Shown: positions 35,209-44,154, counted from the first letter of the stretch. The stretch: DNA of 64,000 nucleotides from Magnetococcus marinus MC-1 (GCF_000014865.1 NC_008576.1:3873001-3937000); one strand, 5' to 3'. Notes: a model not told the origin generated them from the letters alone. Numbers and translations: made by a program.

Positions 35209-36048
35209 TTAGTGGTGGTGATGCTGCCCATGTCCATGCTCTTGGGCAAAAGCGCGATATTTACAGCCATCGCACTCCATTAACGGCTGGTGACCTACCC
35301 CCGTCAACGCCTCACCCACTTTGTGATCCAAGAGGTCAAAAATCTCCTCTTCAAAACCAAAATAGCCCCCCAAGGCAAAAGCAATCGTCGGATACTGCCG
35401 CTCCAAGCGAGCCACCTGCTGCCGAATGCGCTCCATCAAGGTGCCGGTAAACAGATAGTAGGGGGCCACCACAATCTGGCTCATACCCAACTTTACCTGA
35501 CGCTGCACCACCTGCTCCAAACGGGGAAAGGTGATGCCCGTAAAGGCGATATCCACCAGCTCATGGGGGGTCTCTTCCCAGATCCAGCGGGCCATTTTGG
35601 CCACCTCGCCATTGGCCCCGATGTCCGACGAACCCCGCGCCAACACCACCACCCCGGTGGTGCAAGGATCCGGCAGATGCATCTCCAACATGGCCCGGTG
35701 CAACTGCCGCTTCACCGCCTTAAACACCCCCTCTACCGAGCCAAAATGTGAAACATAGACAAATTCGACCCCCTCATGCCGCTGCCGCGCCGCCGCCAAC
35801 TGCTCTGGGATCTCCATCTTGACATGCCCCGCCGCATTAATCACCAGGGGCACCACCACCACCCGTGTCGAACCCTGGGCGGCGCGGTCCAACCCCTGGG
35901 CCAACAAAACCTCGGCAAACTCAATAAAACAAAGCTCTACCCGCCAATCCCCATGCCGCTTTTGCCACATTTCGGCAAACTTCTCCACTTCACGATTACC
36001 CTTGGCATGCCGGGAACCATGCCCCACCAATAGTATGGTATCACTCAT
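35209..36048 (-). CDS. cbiX: Sirohydrochlorin cobaltochelatase, long CbiX with MxCxxC and His tail
   Basis: A 279-residue two-domain CbiX. The N-terminal half has LLVGHGSRHAKGN (catalytic His10) and VVVVPLVINAAGHVK, and the second half repeats the fold with VVVLARGSSDIG, where the matching His is Arg, and APYYLFTGTLMERI. After the chelatase it carries MECDGC, the MxCxxC motif that binds an Fe-S cluster in CbiX, then a histidine-rich end (HGHGQHHHH) that could bind cobalt. It starts the corrin pathway from sirohydrochlorin. Its start shares the TAATG junction with CbiF. Confidence 0.95.
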   Translation of the reverse strand: MSDTILLVGHGSRHAKGNREVEKFAEMWQKRHGDWRVELCFIEFAEVLLAQGLDRAAQGSTRVVVVPLVINAAGHVKMEIPEQLAAARQRHEGVEFVYVSHFGSVEGVFKAVKRQLHRAMLEMHLPDPCTTGVVVLARGSSDIGANGEVAKMARWIWEETPHELVDIAFTGITFPRLEQVVQRQVKLGMSQIVVAPYYLFTGTLMERIRQQVARLERQYPTIAFALGGYFGFEEEIFDLLDHKVGEALTGVGHQPLMECDGCKYRAFAQEHGHGQHHHH

Positions 36049-36866
36049 TAGGTTTGCTTTCCTTGATCGTCGTCTGCCACACCCCGTCTAAAACCATGGG
36101 AAAAGTGTGCATCGTAGAGTTTTGACTTTTTCAGACCCACCCGCCCCCGCGCACCCAGCGCGGGACTGGCTATAATCATCGTTTGGCTCTTAATCCCCGC
36201 CGCCCGGCAGCGGGCCACCAGATCCTCCCCCAACCGCCCCCGTACAATCTGCTCCTCACCCGGCCAACTGGCTTTATAGACCACCAACAGGGGGGCCTCC
36301 TCGTGCCAGCCCGCCGCCAACAAAGCCTGCTGCACCTGGGCCAACAAGGTCACAGACAAAAAAATGCAGAGCGTCGTACCATGCCGCGCCAAATCGGCCA
36401 ACTGCTCCCCGGCGGGCATGGGGGTACGCCCCTCCATGCGGGTAAACATCACCGTTTGCGTCACCTCGGGCAGGGTCAGGCTCTCCACCGCCGCCGCCGC
36501 CGAGGCAAACGCCGACGAAACCCCCGGCACCACCCGTGACGCGATGCCCACTGCATCCAACGGCTGCACCATCTCCACCAAGGAACCATACAGCGAAGGA
36601 TCACCCGTCTGTAAGCGCACCACCACCTTGCCCACCCCCGCATGGGCGCTCAACCAGTCGGTAATCTCCTGTAACGCCATGCCCTTGGAGTCCGCTACCA
36701 CACACTCCGTGCGGCACCACGCCAACGCCCCCTCGGCCACCAACGAACCGGCATACAAAACGGCATCCGCCCGCTCTAACAGACGCCGCCCCTTCACCGT
36801 AATCAAATCGGGATCCCCTGGACCCGCCCCCACAAACCACACCGTCGGCTTGTCTGCGTCTACCAT
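36048..36866 (-). CDS. cbiF: Cobalt-precorrin-4 C11-methyltransferase
   Basis: A 272-residue enzyme with VWFVGAGPGDPDLITVKGRRLL, YAGSLV, VVRLQTGDPSLYGSLVEM, VVPGVSSAFASAAAA and MPAGEQLADLARHG, all CbiF/CobM marks. It methylates C11. The ATG at 36866 is chosen because the family begins a few residues before WFVGAGPG; the extension to 36926 is spurious and runs into the end of cbiA. Confidence 0.95.
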   Translation of the reverse strand: MVDADKPTVWFVGAGPGDPDLITVKGRRLLERADAVLYAGSLVAEGALAWCRTECVVADSKGMALQEITDWLSAHAGVGKVVVRLQTGDPSLYGSLVEMVQPLDAVGIASRVVPGVSSAFASAAAAVESLTLPEVTQTVMFTRMEGRTPMPAGEQLADLARHGTTLCIFLSVTLLAQVQQALLAAGWHEEAPLLVVYKASWPGEEQIVRGRLGEDLVARCRAAGIKSQTMIIASPALGARGRVGLKKSKLYDAHFSHGFRRGVADDDQGKQT

Positions 36867-36883
36867 TACACGAACACCCTTTG

Positions 36884-38203
36884 TTATGGCCCTAACGACG
36901 GACGCAACAGCCGCGCCGCCGCCCACGGGTTGGAAGGAAAATAGAGATGCAGATAACTGGCCGTTACCCCCCCCAAGCGATATACCGCCTCACCCACCCG
37001 GGTTTTACGCTGAGGCGTTGCCTGACACAGCGGCTCTAGAGCCATTTCTAAAGCGGAATGGTGAAAGGTGTGTGCCCGCAACACCCCCTCGGGCAGTGCC
37101 ACCTGCTGCATACCCAAATTCACCCGCTCCTTCTGCATGGTGGCCCGCCCCGGCAACGCCCCCACCAACGCCCCGCTGCACCCATCATGATGGCGCAATT
37201 GCTCCAACAGATAGAGCATTCCCCCACACTCTGCCAACACCGGTTTATCCGCCGCGCAATGGGCCCGCACGGCGGCCAACATGGCACCGTTGCCCGCCAA
37301 CTCCGCCAAACAGAGTTCCGGATAGCCCCCCGGCAGATAGAGGGCGTCACATGGGGGTAAACAGGCATCCTGCACGGGCGAAAACCACACCACCTCGGCA
37401 CCCATCTGCCGCAGCAGATCCACATTGGCCGCATAGACAAAGCGAAAGGCCCGATCCCAGGCAATGGCAACCCGCCACCCCTGCAACCACCCCGGCCACG
37501 GTTGCGCCTGGGGGGGGGCGGTGAAGGCAACAGAGGGGGGCAACTGGCCCAGCGCATGCCCCGCCAAACTGGCCGCCATGCCCTGCAACCGCCCCTCCAG
37601 ATCCGCCACCTCTTCGGCCTGCACCAGCCCCAAATGACGACTGGGCAGCCCCCCATCGGACCAGCGCGGCAGCGCCCCCAGATAGGGCACCCCCGCCGGT
37701 ATCGACTCTGCCACCATCGCCTCATGGGTGGGGCTGGCGATCCGGTTGGCCACCACCCCCCACAGGGGCAACTCTGCATCATAACGGCTCAAGCCCAGCG
37801 CCAACGCCCCAAAGGTCTGCGCCATGGCGGCCGCACTCAACACCACCACCACCGGCAAGGCAAACCGTTTGGCCAACACCGCCGCAGAAGGGGTACCATC
37901 AAACAGCCCCATGGCCCCCTCGACCAAAATCAGGTCCACCTGGCTGGCCGCCTCATAGAGCAGCCCCTGCACATGGGCTTCATCCCCCATCCACAGGTCC
38001 AGTTGATAAACCGGCTCACCGCTGGCTTGCTGATGAATTTGGGGATCTAAAAAATCGGGACCAACCTTAAATACCCGCACCCGCCGCCCCAGGTTGCGAT
38101 GGTGCCGCGCCAAGGCCGCCGTCACCGCCGTTTTTCCATCCCCCGAGCTACCCCCGGCCACCATCAAGGCCGGGCAACTGAGGGCAGGCGCATCACCACT
38201 CAT
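36884..38203 (-). CDS. cbiA: Cobyrinic acid a,c-diamide synthase
   Basis: A 439-residue glutamine amidotransferase. The N-terminal ATP-grasp-like P-loop region holds MVAGGSSGDGKTAVTAALAR, FKVGPDFLDPQ and LVEGAMGLFDG; the C-terminal glutaminase holds YLPGGYPEL and VLAECGGMLYLLEQL (catalytic Cys) and SYLHLYF. It amidates the a and c side chains. Its start overlaps cbiO by 4 nt, joining the transporter and the biosynthetic part. Confidence 0.96.
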   Translation of the reverse strand: MSGDAPALSCPALMVAGGSSGDGKTAVTAALARHHRNLGRRVRVFKVGPDFLDPQIHQQASGEPVYQLDLWMGDEAHVQGLLYEAASQVDLILVEGAMGLFDGTPSAAVLAKRFALPVVVVLSAAAMAQTFGALALGLSRYDAELPLWGVVANRIASPTHEAMVAESIPAGVPYLGALPRWSDGGLPSRHLGLVQAEEVADLEGRLQGMAASLAGHALGQLPPSVAFTAPPQAQPWPGWLQGWRVAIAWDRAFRFVYAANVDLLRQMGAEVVWFSPVQDACLPPCDALYLPGGYPELCLAELAGNGAMLAAVRAHCAADKPVLAECGGMLYLLEQLRHHDGCSGALVGALPGRATMQKERVNLGMQQVALPEGVLRAHTFHHSALEMALEPLCQATPQRKTRVGEAVYRLGGVTASYLHLYFPSNPWAAARLLRPSLGP

Positions 38204-38865
38204 ACCGCGCCACCCTCCAGCAACAACCCATCCCGCAACACCACCCGCCGCTGGGTCACTTGCGCCAAAAACCGGCGGTCGTGGGAGATCACCACCAACG
38301 CCTGAGGCAACCCTTGCAGCAGCGCCACCAAACGGGCCTCTGCCGCTTCATCCAGGGCATTGGTTGGCTCATCCAATAACAGCACATCCGGCTGCATGGC
38401 CAACACCGTCGCCAAGGCCACCATGCGCTTCTCCCCCCCCGAAAGATGGTGGGTGATGCGCGTTTCATACCCACTCATCTGCAACTGCGCCAAAACCTCT
38501 TCCACAATGGCAGCGGCCTGCTGGGGACTCTTACCCAAATTGAGCGGACCAAAGGCAATATCCTCGGCCACGGTGGGGGAAAAAAGTTGATCATCGGCAT
38601 CCTGAAACAGCAGCCCCGTACGGGCCCGTACCGGTATAAAATCCACCTCTGCCTTGCACAACCGGCCATAGGCGTAAACTTGCCCCTGCTGGGGCAGTAA
38701 CAGGCCCATCATCACATGAAACAGGGTGGTTTTACCGCTGCCATTGCCCCCCGTTAATGCCACCCGCTGCCCCGGCTGTAGCTCAAAATCCGCCCCGCTC
38801 AATACCGGATGCCCCGTCCGGTAGCTGTAGTGCAGATCATGCAGGGCAAACACACGCTCCCCCAT
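38200..38865 (-). CDS. cbiO: Cobalt ECF transporter ATPase
   Basis: A 221-residue ABC ATPase: Walker A ALTGGNGSGKTTL, Q-loop GLLFQDADDQLFSPTV (the DDQ stretch is typical of ECF ATPases), signature HLSGGEKR, Walker B VLLLDEPTNALD and H-loop VISHDRRFL. It powers cobalt import with CbiQ and CbiM. ATG at 38865 overlaps the CbiQ stop (TGATG). Confidence 0.95.
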   Translation of the reverse strand: MGERVFALHDLHYSYRTGHPVLSGADFELQPGQRVALTGGNGSGKTTLFHVMMGLLLPQQGQVYAYGRLCKAEVDFIPVRARTGLLFQDADDQLFSPTVAEDIAFGPLNLGKSPQQAAAIVEEVLAQLQMSGYETRITHHLSGGEKRMVALATVLAMQPDVLLLDEPTNALDEAAEARLVALLQGLPQALVVISHDRRFLAQVTQRRVVLRDGLLLEGGAV

Positions 38866-39632
38866 CACCACCCCCCCAACACCAGCAGCAACAGCCCAAA
38901 ACAGAGCCCAAACAGCCCATCCCCACGCCCCAATCCCATGGGACTGAGCACATAAAAATGGCCAGTAAACCCCCGGCATTTCATGGCCGCATAAATGCGC
39001 TCGGAACGCTCCAACGAGCGCACCAGCAGCATCCCAAACAGATAGCCGAAACTGCGCCACGTATGCCCATTGCTGCGGGGTTGAAAACCACGGCATTTCA
39101 TGGCGATACGCAGACGCCCATACTCCATCCGCAACACCTCCAGATAACGGGCGGTAAACAGCAGAATCAACACCAACTTATCCGGCACCCCCAAGCGGTG
39201 CAGCGCATGCCCAAGCTGGTGGGGCTCCTGGGTGCCCACCAAGGCCAGCAGCATGAGCATAACCCCCACCGCTTTCAGGCCAATCTCGGCCGCTTGCTGC
39301 AACCCCTGCCAACTGGCTTGCCAGGGGCCCACACTAAACCATAGCTCACCGGCCACACTAAAGGGCAACATCACCAGCAGAAACACCACAAACAGATCCA
39401 CCCCCAAGGTGCGTTTGATGATGGTGCGCCACGGCAGACGCGCCATGAGCACCATAGCCAGCCCCATAGCCACCCCCGCACCAAGGGGCTCCAGCTCGTG
39501 CAGCGCGACCTGCACCAGCGCGAACAGCAAGGCACACACAATGCGCAGCCGTGGGTCGATACGGTGCAGCCAACTGGCCTGGGGCAGCGCCGCCAACGCC
39601 GCTGTCCGCACTGGGGCAACCGTATGGCTCAC
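38865..39632 (-). CDS. cbiQ: Cobalt ECF transporter membrane subunit (T component)
   Basis: A 255-residue polytopic protein. It begins with a soluble segment and IDPRLRIVCALLFALVQV, then further helices. Two copies of the coupling motif AMKCRGF, at about 180-186 and 217-223, match the Ala-Arg-Gly type coupling helices of ECF T subunits that contact the ATPase. Overlaps the CbiM stop by 4 nt. Confidence 0.94.
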   Translation of the reverse strand: MSHTVAPVRTAALAALPQASWLHRIDPRLRIVCALLFALVQVALHELEPLGAGVAMGLAMVLMARLPWRTIIKRTLGVDLFVVFLLVMLPFSVAGELWFSVGPWQASWQGLQQAAEIGLKAVGVMLMLLALVGTQEPHQLGHALHRLGVPDKLVLILLFTARYLEVLRMEYGRLRIAMKCRGFQPRSNGHTWRSFGYLFGMLLVRSLERSERIYAAMKCRGFTGHFYVLSPMGLGRGDGLFGLCFGLLLLVLGGW

Positions 39633-40921
39633 GGAGGATTAACCCCACGGCGACGGCTCCACCCCATGGCCAAGCCGGTCAAACCCAAAATATAGCCCAA
39701 CCCACCCAGGATATCTTGCAAGCGCACCTTGTTTTCATACTGTAAAAGCTGTTTGCGCAGGGGCTTAATCTGTTTGGCAACCGCGCTTTCAATCATACGC
39801 TCCAACTGCGCCGCATCCAGCATCGAGGGCGCCGCGATGGGCAAAATCTCGCCCTCTTGCGCCAGCTTTTCGCCCCCACTTTGAACCGTACTTTGCCCCC
39901 CACCCTCTTGATCCAAACTGGAGCTGGCTGGGGTTGTGGCTTCTGTACCATCCCCGCTTAACTGCTCGGCAGGCAGGGTCAGTTCCACCACATGTCCGGC
40001 CCCGGCATCCACCCGAAAATGGTAATCCATCACCTGCTGCGCGTGAAAACGAAAGATACCCTCGGCATCACTGCGGGTCTGCCCCAGCAGTCTGCCCTCA
40101 GCATCATACATGCTCACCGCTACATCACGGGCCGCCCCGCCCCCACTAAAACCCACCTCACCCTCAATCTGCATCCCCTCAGCGTAGAGATCCGCCACCA
40201 TATTGTGGGCCCAAACCATCCCACTTTGCAGGGCGAACAGCGCAAAGGCCAACAGACCCGCCAGGATTAACGGCGGCGCTTTTGGCTCGACCGCCTTAAC
40301 CGGCGCAACCGGGATAAAGTGAGGGGTAAACAGTGCAGGCTTAACCCGCTGGATCAACACCACCGCCGCACCGGTCAGCACCCCCTCCACCAGCATAATC
40401 GGCAGATGCGCCAGCAATACCGCTTTGGCCGTTAAGAGAAAAGCATCCCCACTCAGATAGAGCGATAATGCCACCATTACCGAGGTTAACAAGATCGCCA
40501 GACCACCACCCAACGCACCCCAATAAAAAGCGCGCTTACTGCTGTTGTTCCCTGCCAAATGGGGCCGCACCAGCGCGGCTACGACCACCCCAGGCAGGGC
40601 AATATTGACCACATTAACCCCCAGCACCAACAGCCCGCCAAAACCAAAGAAGACCGCCTGCAACAACAACCCCACCAACAGCGCCGGAAAAGCGGCCCAC
40701 CCCAACACCAACCCCACCAAACCATTTAAAATCAGGTGAACACTCGAAGGGCCAATGGGCACATGGATTAACGAGGCCAAAAAAAAGGCGGCACTCAGCA
40801 ACCCCACTTGGGGAATATGTGCCTCATCCATCCGTTTTAAACCCAGCGCACAACCAAGCAGCGCCACACCACCCCCCACCACCAAGACAACAGGGGCCAA
40901 CGCACCATCCACAATGTGCAT
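39629..40921 (-). CDS. cbiM: CbiM cobalt-specific S component fused to a CbiL-like transporter domain
   Basis: A 430-residue membrane protein. It begins MHIVDG, the CbiM signature in which the free N-terminus and His2 bind cobalt, followed by six or seven helices up to about residue 205. After another helix (LILAGLLAFALFALQSG) comes a periplasmic beta domain (GEVGFSGGGAARDVAV, GRLLGQTRSDAEGIFRF), a charged helix region and a final helix LQDILGGLGYILGLTGLAM, the end typical of the small auxiliary subunit CbiL (formerly NikL-like). So CbiM and CbiL are one chain here, where Salmonella-type clusters use CbiN and others use separate genes. Confidence 0.92.
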   Translation of the reverse strand: MHIVDGALAPVVLVVGGGVALLGCALGLKRMDEAHIPQVGLLSAAFFLASLIHVPIGPSSVHLILNGLVGLVLGWAAFPALLVGLLLQAVFFGFGGLLVLGVNVVNIALPGVVVAALVRPHLAGNNSSKRAFYWGALGGGLAILLTSVMVALSLYLSGDAFLLTAKAVLLAHLPIMLVEGVLTGAAVVLIQRVKPALFTPHFIPVAPVKAVEPKAPPLILAGLLAFALFALQSGMVWAHNMVADLYAEGMQIEGEVGFSGGGAARDVAVSMYDAEGRLLGQTRSDAEGIFRFHAQQVMDYHFRVDAGAGHVVELTLPAEQLSGDGTEATTPASSSLDQEGGGQSTVQSGGEKLAQEGEILPIAAPSMLDAAQLERMIESAVAKQIKPLRKQLLQYENKVRLQDILGGLGYILGLTGLAMGWSRRRGVNPP

Positions 40922-40933
40922 AATCCTATCCCC

Positions 40934-41734
40934 CTAACGCAGTTCTGTGGCGCTTATCCAGAGCACCGCGTCCTGGCTTAACGCTTTGCCTTGATAGCGC
41001 TTATCTGGCCCCACCCCCAAAGCGGCAAAACCCCACCATCCCGCCCGGGGAATACCAAAGGTAAACACCCCATTGGCATCGCTAATCGCGACCAAGACCG
41101 AGGCCGGGGGGGTCACTCGGCTCGCCCCAAAGCGATTGGCTTGCAGATCCGGCTGACCATTAATCCACTCAATCTCAATTTCAGCCCCGACCACGGGCTG
41201 CCCCTCACTGAGCACCACACCACTAAAGGTGCTCCCCACCAAAATAGCGGTGGGCTTGTTCAAGGGTACAATTTCAGCCTTTAACCCCAACGGCTGCTCC
41301 CATCCGCTAGGCAGCCCCCCTTTATTGACAAAGCTTTTGGTAAGCTGCTGGATATAAAGCTCCTCGCTGGGCTCAAAATAGGGGGTAGGCTCGACCACAA
41401 AGATATAGTCGCCATTGCGCTTAATCGGTACCTCGGCGGCAAAGGCCGTATTGCCATTGCTTGGTCCCTGCCAGGTAATCTCTGTTAGCGCGGGCAGCAG
41501 CTCCTCCCGTTTATCTTTGTGCCAGTAATAAAAGGCTTGCGGGCGGGCCATGGACATCACATGACCATTTTCCAGGGGATGGGCGAAGATCAGCCGTATG
41601 GGCAGGGTGGCCGCTTTGCTAAGATTAACTTCTGGGGTGTAGAGCAGTTGAAAGTGAGCCTGTGCCCCACTGCTATAGAGCAGCGTCCAGAGCACAAGCA
41701 GAAGTGTGTTTGCTGTTTTTTTTGATTGAGACAT
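40934..41734 (-). CDS. DUF4198-family periplasmic protein linked to cobalt uptake
   Basis: A 266-residue secreted protein with a signal peptide (TLLLVLWTLLYSSGAQA) starting the mature chain at HFQLLYTPE. His right after the cleavage site, FAHPLENGHVM and several acidic aromatic segments fit the DUF4198/NikK-type group found beside Ni and Co transporters, thought to help deliver metal. It is the first gene after the cobalamin riboswitch. ATG at 41734 is used; a TTG six bases upstream is less likely. A C-terminal VLVAISDANGVFTFGIP segment resembles a carboxypeptidase-regulatory-like beta domain. Confidence 0.87.
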   Translation of the reverse strand: MSQSKKTANTLLLVLWTLLYSSGAQAHFQLLYTPEVNLSKAATLPIRLIFAHPLENGHVMSMARPQAFYYWHKDKREELLPALTEITWQGPSNGNTAFAAEVPIKRNGDYIFVVEPTPYFEPSEELYIQQLTKSFVNKGGLPSGWEQPLGLKAEIVPLNKPTAILVGSTFSGVVLSEGQPVVGAEIEIEWINGQPDLQANRFGASRVTPPASVLVAISDANGVFTFGIPRAGWWGFAALGVGPDKRYQGKALSQDAVLWISATELR

Positions 41735-41867
41735 GACCAACCCATCCTTTTATCGGCGAAAAGGGATTTGTACCATGGGCTAGCTTTTTTCAGCGGGGAA
41801 AATGAGACGAGGAACACCAGGGATGGTGTGGATCATCACCGCTCCAAAATCGCGAGAGCCCGGATAT

Positions 41868-41889
41868 CATCCGCCTTTCAAGACGGATG
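41868..41889 (-). promoter_or_regulatory. Hairpin after riboswitch core
   Basis: CATCCG/CGGATG stem immediately 3' of the riboswitch core. There is no T-run, so a translational or processing role is more likely than termination. Confidence 0.4.
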
Positions 41890-42115
41890 CCCCCGGCAGG
41901 TCTTCGGACTTGAGAGCATGGGCAGCACCGGCCAAGCCTATGCTACCACCCTACGGCTGCGACTTCCCCTGCCACGTGGGGCAGAGTGTCTGGTGGCGAC
42001 CCTTTACCTTAAAGAGCACCCCCTAGCAGCTTTCGTTCTCTCACACCGCTGCGCGACAGTCCCGGATTTACACCGGGTTCCCTGTTTCCGTACCGCCAAG
42101 GCGGCACACCGGAGA
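41889..42115 (-). promoter_or_regulatory. Cobalamin riboswitch
   Basis: Read leftward, the leader holds GGAAACAGGGAACCCGGTG, then AAATCCGGGACTGTCGCGCAGCGG and, about 120 nt later, AAGTCCGAAGACCTGCCGG, the conserved order of the AdoCbl aptamer (P3-P6 core, then the P1-proximal GACCTGCC element). It precedes the DUF4198/cobalt-uptake/cbi operon, so uptake and synthesis should both drop when cobalamin is abundant. Confidence 0.92.
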
Positions 42116-42316
42116 GGCGTTATCTATGGCACACCCCTTCCCAAAAAGCAAGCGCTGCTTAACGCACCTCTGCGCCTACCGCACACGCCTTTAACCTGCA
42201 AGACGTTGCGCACCGCCACCATGCAATCCCTGTATAACCCGCAACACCCTACCCCTCGCCAGCCGCCCTCCAACTGAGGTGCCATAACGCCTGTCGCACA
42301 GGGCCATTCCACCCCC

Positions 42317-42353
42317 TAAAAAAACAAGCGGCGAACCCTTGGGGTCCGCCGCT
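42317..42353 (-). terminator. Intrinsic terminator
   Basis: Leftward: AGCGGCGGACCCC-AAG-GGTTCGCCGCT stem followed by TTGTTTTTTT. It ends the PP2C/cyclase-FHA unit, about 45 bp after its stop. Confidence 0.88.
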
Positions 42354-42397
42354 GTTATTCATGCAGCATCATCGCTTTAATGCGGGGCTTGAAGCCC

Positions 42398-43306
42398 TTA
42401 ATCAAGCACCTCAAAGGCAACGGCCATCTCATCACCAGGGTTAACCTTTTGCCCCAAGCCGATAACCCCCTTACCCAACAACTGATGCTCATCCCGATGC
42501 ACCAAAAAGACCTCGCCCTGTTCCGTGATCACATAGGTACCATTGGTGCTCTGGTCAACCACCACAAAGCGATCCCGCTTAAACTCCAAGCGACAATGCA
42601 GCCGCGACGCCATATTATCCAACACCCGCAGATCGCTCTGCTGGCCCCGACCCAAAGTCAAGTTGGCATTGTTGGGTCCAAGCTCTATGCGCGAGGCACC
42701 ATTGCTTACCACCATGGATGCCGTCTTAGGCGCACAATCAATGGACGAAGGCATGCCGCCCATCACGGTTAAATCATCTTCTTCCCCCCAGGTGATCTCA
42801 AAGATCTCCAGCGGTTTGGCTTTACCCTTAACCGTGGTGGTAATCACCGGACGACTATCTTCGGCGATATCCGGGTCCAACATCCCCAAGGTCTCGCCCG
42901 TGGTGATAATCTGGTCGGCCTTGGCCTGGGCCGCCATACGTGCCGCTGTGTTCACCGCATCGCCAAACACATCCACCCGCTGGCGCTCCATTTCGCGGAT
43001 CACCTCGCCAAAGTGAAAACCAATGCGTATTCGCAAAGCGGCTCCCAAAGCATGGGCATTGTTGGTGACATCCTCTTGCATCTGGATGGCCGCTTCAGCC
43101 GCGCTATCGGCGGTATTGAAGGTACACATGACCTCATCACCAATGGTTTTCACCACTTTACCCTGGTGAACCTCGGTAATCGCCGTCAGCAACTCGATAC
43201 AGCGGGAGGTCACTTCCCGCGCTTTGGTGTCACCAAACTGCTCGTAGAGTTTGGTACTACCTGCAATATCGGCGAACATAATCGCCAGACGCGTCTTTTC
43301 TCTCAT
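42398..43306 (-). CDS. Class III adenylate cyclase with C-terminal FHA domain
   Basis: A 302-residue protein. Residues 1-170 are a cyclase domain with both metal Asp (D12 in FADIAGSTK and D57 in TIGDEVMCTF) and VFGDAVNTAARMAAQAK. After a linker, residues about 195-300 are an FHA domain: LTLGRGQQSDLRVLDNMASRLHCRLEF and DQSTNGTYV, with the phosphothreonine-binding Arg and Ser-x-x-His. An FHA reader beside a PP2C phosphatase (26 nt upstream) points to a Ser/Thr phosphorylation circuit feeding a cyclic nucleotide. A kinase is not in the window. Confidence 0.92.
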   Translation of the reverse strand: MREKTRLAIMFADIAGSTKLYEQFGDTKAREVTSRCIELLTAITEVHQGKVVKTIGDEVMCTFNTADSAAEAAIQMQEDVTNNAHALGAALRIRIGFHFGEVIREMERQRVDVFGDAVNTAARMAAQAKADQIITTGETLGMLDPDIAEDSRPVITTTVKGKAKPLEIFEITWGEEDDLTVMGGMPSSIDCAPKTASMVVSNGASRIELGPNNANLTLGRGQQSDLRVLDNMASRLHCRLEFKRDRFVVVDQSTNGTYVITEQGEVFLVHRDEHQLLGKGVIGLGQKVNPGDEMAVAFEVLD

Positions 43307-43332
43307 GGTTTCATACCTTACGGTGAAACAAT

Positions 43333-44154
43333 TTATGCTTCGGGCACCATGGCTAGGATGACCGTGACATTATCCTTACCACCCGCCTGTTTGGCAAGAT
43401 CAACAAGCACCTGAGCCTGGGCCTCCAGGTTGTCGGGGTTGGTCTCAGCCATCACCATCGCCATGGCAGCCTCCGACACCATACCGTGCAATCCATCGGA
43501 ACAGACCAGCAACACATCCCCAGGTCGAGGTTCAAACAACGTAATATCCGGAGCCACCGCACCCGTGGGGCCCATCGCCTGGGTCAAAATATTTTTGGAG
43601 GGCGCTTTTCCCTTGGAGCCAAACGCCTTCCACTGTTCATACATCGAGTGATCGCGGGTAAGAGGCTTTAACCCCTCGTCACGCAACAGGTAGAGACGGC
43701 TATCCCCCACATGAAAAATGATCCCCGTCTCGGCATCTTCTGCTAGCCACATGCCCACCACCGTGGCCCCCATGCCAGCACCCTCACTGTAACCCCGCTC
43801 TCGATTTAAGCGGTTTACCCGGCTGTTGGCATAATTAACCGCTTCACGCATACAAAAAGCATTGGGATCGGCCAATTCATCCAGGGTCGGGCTATCTTCA
43901 TCGTCCTCTACCGAGGGCGCCACCGCCACCCCATGGGGCAGGGTTGGCTCACCGCGCTCGTGCAAAAAAAACTCTAGCGCCGTCACCACCAAGTTGCTGG
44001 CCACCTCGCCGGAATCGTGCCCACCCATACCGTCGGAGACCACCATCAGCCCCAACTCTGGCACAATCCGAAAACTGTCTTCGTTAAGTGTGCGCACACA
44101 GCCTACATCCGTAAGCCCTACGCACAGCATATTTGGCCCGATCTTTTGCATCAT
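43333..44154 (-). CDS. PP2C-type Ser/Thr protein phosphatase
   Basis: A 273-residue protein from the ATG at 44154. Metal-binding motifs of PP2C phosphatases: RTLNEDSF (first Asp), VVSDGMGGHDSGEVAS (D41 and GGH), ATVVGMWL, IFHVGDSRLYLLRD and LLVCSDGLHGMVSE, then KDNVTVILA. It removes phosphate from Ser or Thr, probably reversing a Hanks kinase. Codes directly upstream of the cyclase-FHA gene, likely one transcript. An extension to 44226 lacks support. Confidence 0.92.
   Translation of the reverse strand: MMQKIGPNMLCVGLTDVGCVRTLNEDSFRIVPELGLMVVSDGMGGHDSGEVASNLVVTALEFFLHERGEPTLPHGVAVAPSVEDDEDSPTLDELADPNAFCMREAVNYANSRVNRLNRERGYSEGAGMGATVVGMWLAEDAETGIIFHVGDSRLYLLRDEGLKPLTRDHSMYEQWKAFGSKGKAPSKNILTQAMGPTGAVAPDITLFEPRPGDVLLVCSDGLHGMVSEAAMAMVMAETNPDNLEAQAQVLVDLAKQAGGKDNVTVILAMVPEA

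Noticed and set aside
41726-42277. Rightward open frame of 183 codons over the riboswitch
   Set aside because: It runs antisense across the conserved cobalamin aptamer; the RNA signal explains the sequence.
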